Shown here piece after piece: positions 44,700 to 53,177 of a stretch of DNA of 64,000 nucleotides (positions are counted from its first letter, which is position 1; each line of letters begins with the position of its first letter). The stretch spans positions 1,178,001 to 1,242,000 of the forward strand of contig NC_014145.1 of assembly GCF_000253115.1 (NCBI RefSeq), written 5' to 3'. The stretch comes from Thiomonas arsenitoxydans. Lineage in GTDB: Bacteria > Pseudomonadota > Gammaproteobacteria > Burkholderiales > Burkholderiaceae_C. The notes under the pieces were generated by a model. That model was not told the DNA's origin and did no database searches. It saw nothing but the letters and a program-made list of their open reading frames with translations. Both the position numbers and the translations under genes were made by a program.

Positions 44700-45454
44700 C
44701 AGGAATCGCTCAGGTGAAACCGCACCCAGATGGTGAAGGCCATGTTCTTGCCTTGCAGTTCCTTGGGTGTTGCGGGGTAGGGGGCGTTGCGCACGGCTTC
44801 CAGCGCGGCATGGTCGAGCAGGTCGGCGCCGCTGGAGGTGACGACGCGCAGATGGCTGACGGCGCCGTCGCGGAAGTCGAAGCCCACCAGCGTCTTGCCG
44901 GTGAGCTGCATCATGCGGGCGGCCTGCGGATAGCGCACCGCGGCCTGGATGGCGCTGCGCAACTCGGCCTCGAAAGTGGCCTTGATCGAGGCCACATCTG
45001 GCGCTGGGGGAGCAGGGGGCTGCGGCGGTGCGGGCGCGGCCACCGGCATGGCGGGCCGGGTGTCGGGCGCGGGTGCGGGCGGCGCCTGCACCTTGGGTGT
45101 GGGTTCAGGTGCGGGATGGGGTGCAGGCTGCGGCGGCGGTGGCTGCACCGGCTTGGGTTGCACCTTGTGGACGATAGGCTTGGGTAGCGGCTTGACCACC
45201 GGCTTGGGCACGGGTTTGGGCTCCGGCGGTTTCGGCGTGGGCGGGGTCACGGTCTTGGGGGCGGGCTTGGGCGCTTCGAGCACGATCTGCACGGGCGGCG
45301 GCGGGGGTGGTGGCGCAGGGTGGCTGCTCCACCACACGATGGCGGCGATCAGTGCCGCTTCGAGCAACAGCGCCGCCAGCGCAGCCAGGGGCCAGCGTTT
45401 GCCGTCCTGGTCTTCGCGCCACGGGGCGGGGGGGGGATGCAGCACGGCGCTCAT
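44699..45454 (-). CDS. tonB: TonB energy-transducing protein
   Basis: A 251-residue protein. An inner-membrane anchor lies near the N-terminus (LAALAALLLEAALIAAIVWW, ~residues 22-42). It has a long proline-rich periplasmic spacer with KP/EP repeats (~residues 48-150) and a C-terminal TonB domain (SAIQAAVRYPQAARMMQLTGKTLVGFDF...AVRNAPYPATPKELQGK, partly quoted). It transmits energy from ExbB/D to outer-membrane receptors. It overlaps exbD at its 5' end, and the binding protein gene follows. Confidence 0.92.
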   Translation of the reverse strand: MSAVLHPPPAPWREDQDGKRWPLAALAALLLEAALIAAIVWWSSHPAPPPPPPPVQIVLEAPKPAPKTVTPPTPKPPEPKPVPKPVVKPLPKPIVHKVQPKPVQPPPPQPAPHPAPEPTPKVQAPPAPAPDTRPAMPVAAPAPPQPPAPPAPDVASIKATFEAELRSAIQAAVRYPQAARMMQLTGKTLVGFDFRDGAVSHLRVVTSSGADLLDHAALEAVRNAPYPATPKELQGKNMAFTIWVRFHLSDS

Positions 45455-45858
45455 TGCCCGCCGTCCCTGGCTTGCCGGGCCGCCAGCCCGATTTTTGTGA
45501 CCCCGGCAACGCGGCAGGCGTCCATGACCGTCATGAGTTGCTGCAGAGAAACGTCTTCTTCCCCGGCGATGGTGACCTGCATCGCATCGGTGTCCGGCTT
45601 GCTCTTGAGCAGGGCGGTGAGTTGCTGCGGCGACAACACCTTGCTGTCGTAGTGAATGGCGCCGGACTTGTCCACCGCCAGGGTGATCTGCGGCTTGGGC
45701 ATGCTTTGCGCGGTGGAACTGGTGGGCAGGCGCGAGGCGATGCCAGCGTCTGGAATCATGTGCAGCGTGACCATGATGAAGAACACCAGCAGGAAAAACA
45801 TGATGTCGATCATCGGAATGATCTCGATGCGCGCTTTTTTCGCTTCAAAATATTTCAT
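45451..45858 (-). CDS. exbD: Biopolymer transport protein ExbD
   Basis: A 135-residue ExbD. A cytoplasmic N-terminus is followed by the single transmembrane segment with the proton-path aspartate (IIPMIDIMFFLLVFFIMVT, Asp-18), then a periplasmic domain ending DACRVAGVTKIGLAARQ. The frame is open to 45921, but the family begins at MKYFEAKKARIEI. It overlaps the tonB start by ATGA and follows exbB by 91 bp. Confidence 0.93.
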   Translation of the reverse strand: MKYFEAKKARIEIIPMIDIMFFLLVFFIMVTLHMIPDAGIASRLPTSSTAQSMPKPQITLAVDKSGAIHYDSKVLSPQQLTALLKSKPDTDAMQVTIAGEEDVSLQQLMTVMDACRVAGVTKIGLAARQARDGGQ

Positions 45859-45949
45859 GGCGATCAAACAAAAATGCCGCGGCGATTGCGCCGCAGCCCA
45901 AGCGTGCGAACTCCAGCGCACGCGACCTGGAGAAGTTGTGCGAACGGCG

Positions 45950-46666
45950 TCAGGCCATCTTTTGCTGCAGAGTTGCGGCTGGCTGTGCCGCCGGGCGCAC
46001 GGCCTGCCCGTTCTGCGCCACGACCACCGGGCGCACGCCGCCCTCGCGGTAATGCGGGTACATGCGGTTGGACAGCATGAGCTTGATGCGCTCGAGCTGA
46101 TGCATCACCAGACGCACGCGCTGGTTGAGCGCGTTGAAGGCCACCAACCCGAGCACGGCGATGAACAGCCCCGCAGCCGTGGCCAACAGCGCTTCGCCCA
46201 CGCCGCCGGTGACCGCTTGCGTGGCCGCCCCCGGGTTGGACAGCGCCGAGAAGGTGTTGAACATGCCGATGATGGTGCCCAGCAGACCGAGCAGCGGCGC
46301 CAGGGTGACGATGGTGTCGAGCATCCACAGCCCGCGGTCGATGCGCGGGGCCTGATCCATCACCGCTTCTTCCAGCCGGTCGGTGAAGTGATCGAGCGGG
46401 TCGGCCAGGTCGTGCTGCAGCGCCACGGCGACCACCTGCGCCGCAGGCGAATCGGCGTCATCGTCCACCTTGGCTTTGAGCTGCTTCACATCCACATGCG
46501 CGTGGCTCTTTAGCTCGCGGATCCAGCCTTTGGCCGAAGCCAGCATGCGCGAAATCGCCCAGAAGCGCTCCACGCTGACGGCCAGCGCGACAAACAACAG
46601 CAAGGCCATGATGTAGAGAATCCCGCCCGAGGTCTGGGCCAGGTGGGTGAGGGTGTCGAGAGACAT
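45950..46666 (-). CDS. exbB: ExbB/TolQ/MotA proton-channel protein
   Basis: A 238-residue protein with three transmembrane helices: one N-terminal (ILYIMALLLFVALAVSVERFW) and a pair around residues 115-180 (TIVTLAPLLGLLGTIIGMFNTFSAL and ALLATAAGLFIAVLGLVAFN), the MotA/TolQ signature. Forms the proton channel with ExbD. Lies 90 bp after the TonB receptor gene. Confidence 0.93.
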   Translation of the reverse strand: MSLDTLTHLAQTSGGILYIMALLLFVALAVSVERFWAISRMLASAKGWIRELKSHAHVDVKQLKAKVDDDADSPAAQVVAVALQHDLADPLDHFTDRLEEAVMDQAPRIDRGLWMLDTIVTLAPLLGLLGTIIGMFNTFSALSNPGAATQAVTGGVGEALLATAAGLFIAVLGLVAFNALNQRVRLVMHQLERIKLMLSNRMYPHYREGGVRPVVVAQNGQAVRPAAQPAATLQQKMA

Positions 46667-46756
46667 GATCTAACTCCAGATGTTCAAGGAACAAGTGTGC
46701 AGTTTGACCGGCCCAGGTGAAGAGCCGATGACGGATTGCGAGCAACCGGATTAACG

Positions 46757-49102
46757 TCAAAAACTTGCACTTAGACTGGCGTAAAGCGTGCGCGGCGCAC
46801 CCGGAAGCCCCAGAATCTGCCCTTGCGAATTGCCGCCTAGCAGGCCACCGCTGGTCACTTCCTCAAACGGGTTGTATTGTTTGTTCAGCACGTTAAGAAT
46901 ATTCACGCTGAAACGTACGTCGTGCACTGCTGCATGGCTGAAGGGTACTTCGCCATCGAGCCCGACATTCAGCAGACCATAGGCAGGGATGGTTTTCTGG
47001 CTTGGGGCTCCGAGATTATTGTCGAACATATGCTGTTTGCCGACATATTGATACCATATGCGAGGTGTTAACAATATTCCAGAGATGTAGTCTTCGTAGG
47101 CAAAGCCGACATTGAAAGTCTTGTTGGGTACGTTTGAGACGGGAAGTCCTGCATAACTCACGCCGCCTGTTGTGTAGTTATTGAAATCGGCGCTCTCAAA
47201 ATTCATGTTGGCAAACGCGTGCAGGTTGTACAGTATGTCGTCCGCTACCGCGATGTTGAAGCCCTTGTAAACCGAATCGCCATTGGCGTCGCCGAGGAAA
47301 TTACCGTTTGCGTCACTCAGCGTGATGTACTGGTTCGTATAGTGCAGGTGGTAATACGACACACTCAGCAAGAAGTTGCGCAGCATGCCATCGTTTTTCA
47401 AATGCATCTTGAACCCGAGGTTGTAGTCCGTGCTCTTTTCCAGGTTGTAAACCGGGGGCGTGGACTGATAAATACCCCCGCCGCCGCCGACCTGTGGCTC
47501 TTTGTACGCCACTGCATAGTTTCCAAACAGCGCCAGCGTCGGTGTGATGCGCCAGTTGGCGGCGATCGACGGTTCGGTCTCATGATGTGTCACGTTCGCC
47601 GCAGGCAATTTGCCTTGGTCGTGCTGCGGATACAGTGCGTAGGCTTGGCTGAAATCGCTCTGCCCAGCAGGGTAGTAATTTGTTTGATAGTTGATAAACC
47701 GGATACCTGGAGTGATGTCGAAGTTCGCAATGGGACTGATCTTATCTTGCATGAACAGCGCTAGATCGGTCTGATCCCAATAATCACTGCGATATTTTGC
47801 GTTTGGCACGCCCTGGCTGCCGTTATAAGGCGGATTTGTATTGTAGAATGCGTTTCTGGAATTGTAATGGCTTTTCAGGAAAAAGCCACCTAGACTCACA
47901 AGATTATGAGGTAATGAAATATCTGCCCAGGCTTTGTCGCCATAAACCTGCGTGCTTGGGTTGTTGTATTCGTAAAGATTCGCAGGATTGCTCAGGCCAT
48001 AATTATTGTAGTGATAATGCAGGCGTTCACCCATTCGATACCATACTAGATTGTGCAGTGACAAGGTCTCGTCCACCTGAATATTGGCCTTGCCATAAAT
48101 GATGCGCGTCTTGTTGGTGTCGTCTTTGAACCAGACGTTGGCAGGGATTGAACTGTAATAGCCGGATGTGGATTGGCTGTACAAGGGTGTGTTCGGAGTG
48201 CCATCCAGTGTGACGCCACTGATCGGCTGCAAAGGGATCGGCACTGGGCGATATCCCTGACCTTCAGCCTGATAAAAGCCCAAGGAAAAATCGCCTTTTT
48301 CGAATGTCTTGCGTGTTTTCAGGAACCAGGCGTAGTTATGGCTATGGTTTTTGAAACCGTCGCTGCTGGTGCGATAACTGTCGGAGGAACCTACTCCTCC
48401 GGCGAGAACTGTGGCCCAGCCGTCGTGCATGCCGCTTTGCAGACTCAACGACAGATTGCGTGCGCCGTAGCTGCCGACACTCAGACCGACCGTGCCGCCA
48501 GCCTTGGCTGTGGGCTGCAGCGGCACGAAAGCAATTTCGCCGCCGATGTTGTTGTACCAACGATCTTTGGCGCTGCCTGGGCCATAGGTGATGCCGATTC
48601 CCTGTAGGAGGCCAAGCTGCGGCACTTCCGGCGATTCCCACAATCCGGTCGATGGATTCGACATGGGGACGCCATCGAAGGTCACGGCAATGCTGCCGTT
48701 GTCGATTTGGCCGCCTGAAAACCCGCCCCAACCCTGTTTGATGCCATTGATACTGATGGAGGTTTTGGTCGATCCCGTCGCTCCATAACCCGTTACGCCA
48801 ACTCCGGGGGCCAGCGAGAGGGCTTGCGCGCTGCCGCCGACGGGGCCTGCTGCTTGTAACTCTCGCTTACTGAGTACTTTGATCGATTGGTCCGACTTGA
48901 ACACATGGGTTTGTTCAAGCTTGGTTGCCTCGTGACTTTTCGCCGGCTGAGGTTTCTGACCTTCCTGCCCGCCCGCCTGCACCGTGCCCAGACTCTCGGG
49001 AGAGGTCTGCGCGTGGGCTGCGGCAAACGGCATGACGAGCAGGGCGGCCAGGACGGACTGGGTGAGTCGCGATGGCTTGAAGGTGGGTCGATGGCGAGAC
49101 AT
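46757..49102 (-). CDS. TonB-dependent outer-membrane receptor (operon head)
   Basis: A 781-residue receptor. Signal peptide MSRHRPTFKPSRLTQSVLAA...AHA (cleaved ~32), plug domain with IKVLSKRELQAAGPVGGSAQALSLAPGVGVTGYG (partly quoted) and a ~600-residue beta-barrel ending YASLSASF. AAGGGAGC precedes the chosen ATG; the frame is open to 49258 without similarity. The gene is visibly AT-richer than its flanks, consistent with a separate history. It is the first of nine same-strand genes running through exbB-exbD-tonB to the ABC importer. The barrel resembles putative siderophore/metal receptors, and cargo is unknown. An inverted repeat AAGAT-N8-ATCTT (49217-49234) lies upstream; no Fur box is seen. 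Confidence 0.88.
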   Translation of the reverse strand: MSRHRPTFKPSRLTQSVLAALLVMPFAAAHAQTSPESLGTVQAGGQEGQKPQPAKSHEATKLEQTHVFKSDQSIKVLSKRELQAAGPVGGSAQALSLAPGVGVTGYGATGSTKTSISINGIKQGWGGFSGGQIDNGSIAVTFDGVPMSNPSTGLWESPEVPQLGLLQGIGITYGPGSAKDRWYNNIGGEIAFVPLQPTAKAGGTVGLSVGSYGARNLSLSLQSGMHDGWATVLAGGVGSSDSYRTSSDGFKNHSHNYAWFLKTRKTFEKGDFSLGFYQAEGQGYRPVPIPLQPISGVTLDGTPNTPLYSQSTSGYYSSIPANVWFKDDTNKTRIIYGKANIQVDETLSLHNLVWYRMGERLHYHYNNYGLSNPANLYEYNNPSTQVYGDKAWADISLPHNLVSLGGFFLKSHYNSRNAFYNTNPPYNGSQGVPNAKYRSDYWDQTDLALFMQDKISPIANFDITPGIRFINYQTNYYPAGQSDFSQAYALYPQHDQGKLPAANVTHHETEPSIAANWRITPTLALFGNYAVAYKEPQVGGGGGIYQSTPPVYNLEKSTDYNLGFKMHLKNDGMLRNFLLSVSYYHLHYTNQYITLSDANGNFLGDANGDSVYKGFNIAVADDILYNLHAFANMNFESADFNNYTTGGVSYAGLPVSNVPNKTFNVGFAYEDYISGILLTPRIWYQYVGKQHMFDNNLGAPSQKTIPAYGLLNVGLDGEVPFSHAAVHDVRFSVNILNVLNKQYNPFEEVTSGGLLGGNSQGQILGLPGAPRTLYASLSASF

Positions 49103-49254
49103 GACTGATTGCTCCCTTGGGCGGTAGGCGGGTGGGTTGACGAAAGCTGTCATTCCATTCCTGCGACATGTCTGCGGGGTTGCAAGAACCTGTCTGAATC
49201 CTGTCCAGCCGTGCCAAAGATGTAAACAAATCTTGACAGTGCGAATGCTTCGCT

Positions 49255-49965
49255 TCACTGCATCGACTTTTCCGTGGCCCAGCGATACCCCGCGCCATGC
49301 ACGGTTTGCACACGCTGATGCAGATCATGTGGACGAAGGTGCCGCCGCAGGCGAGCCACCGCGGTGTGCACGGTGTCGGCGTGCGCGCGTGCGGGAATGT
49401 CCATGGCCAATCGCAGCTCTTGCGGGCTCAGGATGTCGCCCGGACGTGCGCCCAGAGCCCACAACAGCAGAAACTGCTGCGAGGGCAGACTGAGGCAATG
49501 ATCCTGAATGCGGAGCGTCCGGGTTTGTCCGTCGAGCTCCAGAAGGGGTTCCAGCTGGACGCGGTCTCCAGTCTGCGGTGCGAGGCGTTCACGCAGGCGA
49601 GCGAGCTGGGCGCGTATGAGCTGCGGCGGGCTGTCGATCGGCAGCAGGGCATCGGCGCCCGCGTTTAGCGCAGCCATGGCGCCGGGTGAGGCGCAGTCTG
49701 GCAAAAAGGCGATGACTCGGGACGTTTGGCCTCCGAGAGGATGTCGCAGGCGCATCAGCCAGTTGGTCAGTTCATGCACGTCCTCGCCGCTGACAGCCAG
49801 TACGGCCCAGGCATCACCGACTTTCAGCCGCCGTAGGGCCTCATCGGCATCGACAGGCTGGCTGTTCCTGTCCTGGCAGGGTGTGGGGGCTGAGGCGAAT
49901 TGAAGCGATAGAACAGAATGTTTGATCGGCACGATCTGGGCAGGTGGTCCGCTGATGAGAGCCAA
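49255..49965 (-). CDS. OmpR-type winged-helix regulator with degenerate receiver domain
   Basis: A ~236-residue protein. The C-terminal ~100 residues are a typical OmpR/PhoB winged helix (LSLPSQQFLLLWALGARPGDILSPQELRLAM...HTAVARLRRHL...VQTVHGAGYRW). The N-terminal ~115 residues fold like a receiver, but at the expected phospho-acceptor site the sequence is AVLAVSGEDVHEL, and the conserved Lys-Pro near the end is LPIDSPP: both key residues are missing. There is no ATG; the start is TTG 49965 or GTG 49932. It precedes the TonB receptor gene on the same strand by 152 bp and probably controls the uptake operon. Confidence 0.82.
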   Translation of the reverse strand: MALISGPPAQIVPIKHSVLSLQFASAPTPCQDRNSQPVDADEALRRLKVGDAWAVLAVSGEDVHELTNWLMRLRHPLGGQTSRVIAFLPDCASPGAMAALNAGADALLPIDSPPQLIRAQLARLRERLAPQTGDRVQLEPLLELDGQTRTLRIQDHCLSLPSQQFLLLWALGARPGDILSPQELRLAMDIPARAHADTVHTAVARLRRHLRPHDLHQRVQTVHGAGYRWATEKSMQ

Positions 49966-50022
49966 GTGTGCGTAACCGTTTTGACAAAAGCGTGACAGGT
50001 CGGCCCACTACCATGCGCAGCA

Positions 50023-50871
50023 ATGAAACTCAGCACCCAAGCCAATCTCTACGCCCTCGGCGCCATTGCCCTGTGGGCAACGCTCGCTACCCTGGGGGTG
50101 GCGCTTTCTCAGGTGCCGGCCTTCGCGCTGACCGGGTTGGCGCTGATCATCGGCAGCGTGCCGACGTGGGGCCATTGGCGGCAGTGGCGCGTGTCTCGCG
50201 CGGCGTTGGCGTTGGGCGTGTATGGCCTGTTCGGATTCCATTTTCTGTTGTTCATCGCCTTGCGCCACGCGCCGCCGGTGCAGGCCAATCTGGTGAATTA
50301 CCTCTGGCCCTTGTTCATCGTGGTGCTGGCGCCGCTGCTCTTGCCCGGGGTACGCCTGCGGTCGGCGCATGTGCTGGCGGCTGGCCTGGGTTTTCTGGGG
50401 GCGGGGCTGGCGATTCTGGGCGGTCACTCGTTAGAGGCGGCCTGGGCCTGGGGCTACCTTCCGGCCCTGGGGTCGGCTCTGATCTGGGCTACGTTCTCGC
50501 TGGGCAGCCGCCGCATGGCGCAGTCGGGCAAAGGGTTTCCCACGGCGGCGCTGGGCTTGTTCGGCCTGATTTCGGGCCTGCTCGCGCTGGCCTGTCATGT
50601 CTGGCTGGAGCCGCCTTTGCACCTCGGCCTGCGCGATGGCTTGCTGATCGGGGTGATGGGGCTGGGGCCCCTGGGCGGCGCCTTTTTGTTGTGGGACCGG
50701 GCGCTGAAACTGGGTGATCCGCGCACCATCGGGGTGTTGAGCTACCTCACGCCTTTGGCGTCGACCCTGCTGCTGATTGCCGTGACCGGGCGCACGCTGA
50801 CGATCTGGATCGGTCTGGCAACGGTGCTGATCGTCGGCGCCGCGTTGTTGGCCGTGCGGGTGAAAGACTGA
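50023..50871 (+). CDS. EamA/DMT family transporter (YddG-like)
   Basis: A 282-residue protein with ten transmembrane segments in two EamA repeats (YALGAIALWATLATLGVAL in the first; YLPALGSALIWATFSLGSRRM at the start of the second). It resembles YddG-type aromatic amino acid exporters in layout, with NLVNYLWPLFIVVLAPLLLP in the first half. Divergent from the OmpR-like regulator (57-bp gap). Substrate not determinable. Confidence 0.83.
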   Translation: MKLSTQANLYALGAIALWATLATLGVALSQVPAFALTGLALIIGSVPTWGHWRQWRVSRAALALGVYGLFGFHFLLFIALRHAPPVQANLVNYLWPLFIVVLAPLLLPGVRLRSAHVLAAGLGFLGAGLAILGGHSLEAAWAWGYLPALGSALIWATFSLGSRRMAQSGKGFPTAALGLFGLISGLLALACHVWLEPPLHLGLRDGLLIGVMGLGPLGGAFLLWDRALKLGDPRTIGVLSYLTPLASTLLLIAVTGRTLTIWIGLATVLIVGAALLAVRVKD

Positions 50872-51215
50872 GTTTTTTCATCAGGTAGCGTGATTTTGGC
50901 GGGCCACACAGGCCGATCTCGATGCGCTCACCGCAGATCGGCAACTACAGGCAACTACCTCACGCGCAAGCTGGGGTTGCTGGGAGCCAGACAAGCCCTA
51001 TAGAAACTTGCCCTGATTGGCCAGGGTTCGCGCTTGCTGCAAGTCCGCGGCTCGCCAGCCCAGGGTGCGCTCCGTGGCGCTATTCAGCCAGTGGGTTTGC
51101 GGTGTGACCAATATATCGGCTCGGTGTTCGGGTGGCCGGAGCAGGGGCACGGCCAGACGCACCGACATGGCGGCCGCATAAGCACCGCATCATCAACGCG
51201 GGATGCGAGTGTAGG
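50872..51215. other. 344-bp gap between converging genes
   Basis: Between the ends of the DMT transporter and heptosyltransferase genes. It holds a short 10-bp tandem repeat GGCAACTACA/GGCAACTACC near 50940-50959, and one marginal minus-strand ORF at 50998-51168. No clear terminator hairpin with a T-run, RNA gene or insertion sequence is visible. Confidence 0.5.
50998..51168 (-). CDS. Marginal 56-residue ORF
   Basis: Open frame MSVRLAVPLLRPPEHRADIL...ARTLANQGKFL, on the minus strand downstream of the heptosyltransferase gene. No ribosome-binding site, no signal peptide and no recognised family. It could be a small gene, a remnant of a longer one, or chance in GC-rich DNA. Listed because nothing else explains this gap. 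Confidence 0.2.
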   Translation of the reverse strand: MSVRLAVPLLRPPEHRADILVTPQTHWLNSATERTLGWRAADLQQARTLANQGKFL

Positions 51216-52232
51216 TCAGCGCAACTCTTCGACCGCTTGCCAGGCGGCGTCAATGCTCGGCGTAATGCCATCGCCGCCAAGGGTGCGGGCCAGGTGGGGT
51301 GATGTGGGGGTGAACAGCTCGGGCCCAGTGCTGACGAACAGTCCCACCACCGGGCGACGCAGCGCCGCGGCGAGATGGGTGAAGCCGGTATCGACGCCCA
51401 CCACCAGCCGACTCTGCGCAATGACGGGCAGCATGTCGAGCAGGCTGCGGCGGTCGAGAATCTGCGCGCTGCCCGCCGGAAGCGCGGCGATGATGCGCTG
51501 CGCACGCTCCTGCTCGGCGGCGTTTCCCCAGGTCAGTTGCAGCCGCAGCCCAGCCTGCACCAGACGGGCGGATAGCGCCTGCCAGTGGTCGAGCGGCCAG
51601 AGCTTTTCCGGCTTGGAAGCGCCATGCGCGAGGAAGACGGTATCGGCCTTGGCAGCGCCTGGCTCGCGGGCGTAGCGCTGATCGATCGCATAGTCCACCG
51701 GGCGGTGCAGGTCGGTGTCGAGCACAGCCTGCGCAAACACCCGCCGCCCCTCGGTGCCATGCAAGCCGACGGGTCGGGCGAAATGCAAGTGGTAAGCGCG
51801 AGCGGCGAGCGGTTCGCCGCCGCAGTCTTGCGCGCGATAGCCGACGCGCAGCGCGCCACGCGCTAGACGGGAGATGATGGCGCTTTTGAGCACGCTGTGC
51901 GGGTCCCAGATCAGGTCGTAGCGCTCGGCGCGCAGGGCGCGTAGCACAGCGCGCAACTCGCGTAATTCAGCGAGGCTGCGCTGTTGTTGCACTGCCTTGA
52001 GCGGCAGGGCAAAGACCTGACGCACGGCGGGGTGCAGCCGCGGAATGTCGGCGAAGCGGGCATCGACCGCCCAATCGATTTCGATGCCGGGCCAGCGTGC
52101 GGCGATGTCGGAAACGGCGGGCAGGGTCTGCACCTGATCGCCCATGGCGGACAACTGCACCAGCAGCATGCGCTGCGGGGCTGACGGCAGGGCGCCCTGA
52201 CCCCACCGCAGTGGGAGCTGCGCTCGCGTCAT
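51216..52232 (-). CDS. Glycosyltransferase family 9 (heptosyltransferase-like)
   Basis: A 338-residue ADP-heptose:LPS heptosyltransferase-type protein. It opens MLLVQLSAMGDQVQTLPAVSDI (about residues 22-43) and ends with LVVGVDTGFTHLAAALRRPVVGLFVSTGP, the GT9 nucleotide-sugar site. It differs clearly from the WaaC at 10860 and could be a second core heptosyltransferase or another sugar transferase. The ATG overlaps the stop of the Kdo-hydroxylase gene (ATGA), so the pair is an LPS-modification operon. A longer frame upstream is a shadow of that gene. Confidence 0.87.
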   Translation of the reverse strand: MTRAQLPLRWGQGALPSAPQRMLLVQLSAMGDQVQTLPAVSDIAARWPGIEIDWAVDARFADIPRLHPAVRQVFALPLKAVQQQRSLAELRELRAVLRALRAERYDLIWDPHSVLKSAIISRLARGALRVGYRAQDCGGEPLAARAYHLHFARPVGLHGTEGRRVFAQAVLDTDLHRPVDYAIDQRYAREPGAAKADTVFLAHGASKPEKLWPLDHWQALSARLVQAGLRLQLTWGNAAEQERAQRIIAALPAGSAQILDRRSLLDMLPVIAQSRLVVGVDTGFTHLAAALRRPVVGLFVSTGPELFTPTSPHLARTLGGDGITPSIDAAWQAVEELR

Positions 52233-53128
52233 GCGGCGGGCAGCAAGGCTTTGCCCATCAGGTCTTCGAGCACCTTGAGCGGCGCGGTGTGCGGATAGAG
52301 CTGGTGCCGAGGTTCGAGGTAGAAGGTTTGCTCCATCATGTATTGCCCGCCCATGACGGCGTGCAGCACCTGATCGGAAAACACCACCCAGGTCGTGCCC
52401 GGCGCGAAGTCCACACTGCGCTGCGGCGCGTCTTTCTGATAGGCCAGATCGGCCTTCATTTTGTCGTGCAACTGCAGCATGTAGTGGTCGTAGTCGGTGC
52501 GATGCGATTTGGTGATTTTGAGCGCGCGCAACACCGCCGCCGAGCCGGGCACGGGGGGGGTGAGCCGTGGTGCAAAACGCTGCAGAAATTCGGGGAAGGG
52601 CTCGCCCACCCGCCACTGACGCGGCCGCCCTTCGGGATTGAGATTGGTGAATACGCGCAGCAGCCGCACGCCATGAATCGGGTTGGAGGGGAAGGCATCG
52701 ACGTGCAGCCGGGTATCGTCTTTGCGCCAGCTCGTCTCGCGACCCTCGACCTGAATTGGGCGATACGAGGCCTTGGCCGCGCGCAGCTTGCCCCGATAGT
52801 GCGGAAACAGCCGGTCGACCAGGGACTGGGCCTGATGGGAGAATCGCTGAATCATGTCGCGCAATTCGGCCTGGTCTTGGGGGCTGCCCGACGCGCCGCG
52901 AATGCTGCCGTCATCGCGCAAGCTGATATTTTTGGCTTTGCCGTCGCTGATGGACGGGGTGAGAAAGCGGCGCTCGCTTGCGCTCAGTTCGAAGTGCAGC
53001 TGCGGGAAGCACAGCACATGGCCACCTTCGAGCAGGTGCTCCACTCCTGCGGTAGGTGCGCGCTCGGTAGGGCTGGCATCCCAGGCGGTATCGGGAAAGT
53101 TGCGGATGGTGTCGTCGAGTGCGGCCAT
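52229..53128 (-). CDS. kdoO: Kdo hydroxylase (Fe(II)/2-oxoglutarate dioxygenase, KdoO-type)
   Basis: A 299-residue protein of the Kdo hydroxylase family, which oxidises Kdo in lipid A-core to Ko in Burkholderia, Yersinia and relatives. The metal site includes the HVDAF (H-x-D) motif (~residue 140) and a distal histidine in WVVFSDQVLHAVMGGQYMMEQTFYLEP. AGGAGG precedes the chosen ATG; the frame is open to 53224. Followed by an overlapping glycosyltransferase gene, consistent with LPS core modification. Confidence 0.85.
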   Translation of the reverse strand: MAALDDTIRNFPDTAWDASPTERAPTAGVEHLLEGGHVLCFPQLHFELSASERRFLTPSISDGKAKNISLRDDGSIRGASGSPQDQAELRDMIQRFSHQAQSLVDRLFPHYRGKLRAAKASYRPIQVEGRETSWRKDDTRLHVDAFPSNPIHGVRLLRVFTNLNPEGRPRQWRVGEPFPEFLQRFAPRLTPPVPGSAAVLRALKITKSHRTDYDHYMLQLHDKMKADLAYQKDAPQRSVDFAPGTTWVVFSDQVLHAVMGGQYMMEQTFYLEPRHQLYPHTAPLKVLEDLMGKALLPAA

Positions 53129-53177
53129 ATGACCTCCTGCAAAAAATAGACTGCCTACGGTGCACAGAATAGGGTGC

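Noticed and set aside
39922..49965. Fur-box control of the uptake operon
   Set aside because: I looked upstream of the TonB receptor and regulator for GATAATGATAATCATTATC-like hexamers and found none. Iron control therefore cannot be claimed from sequence.
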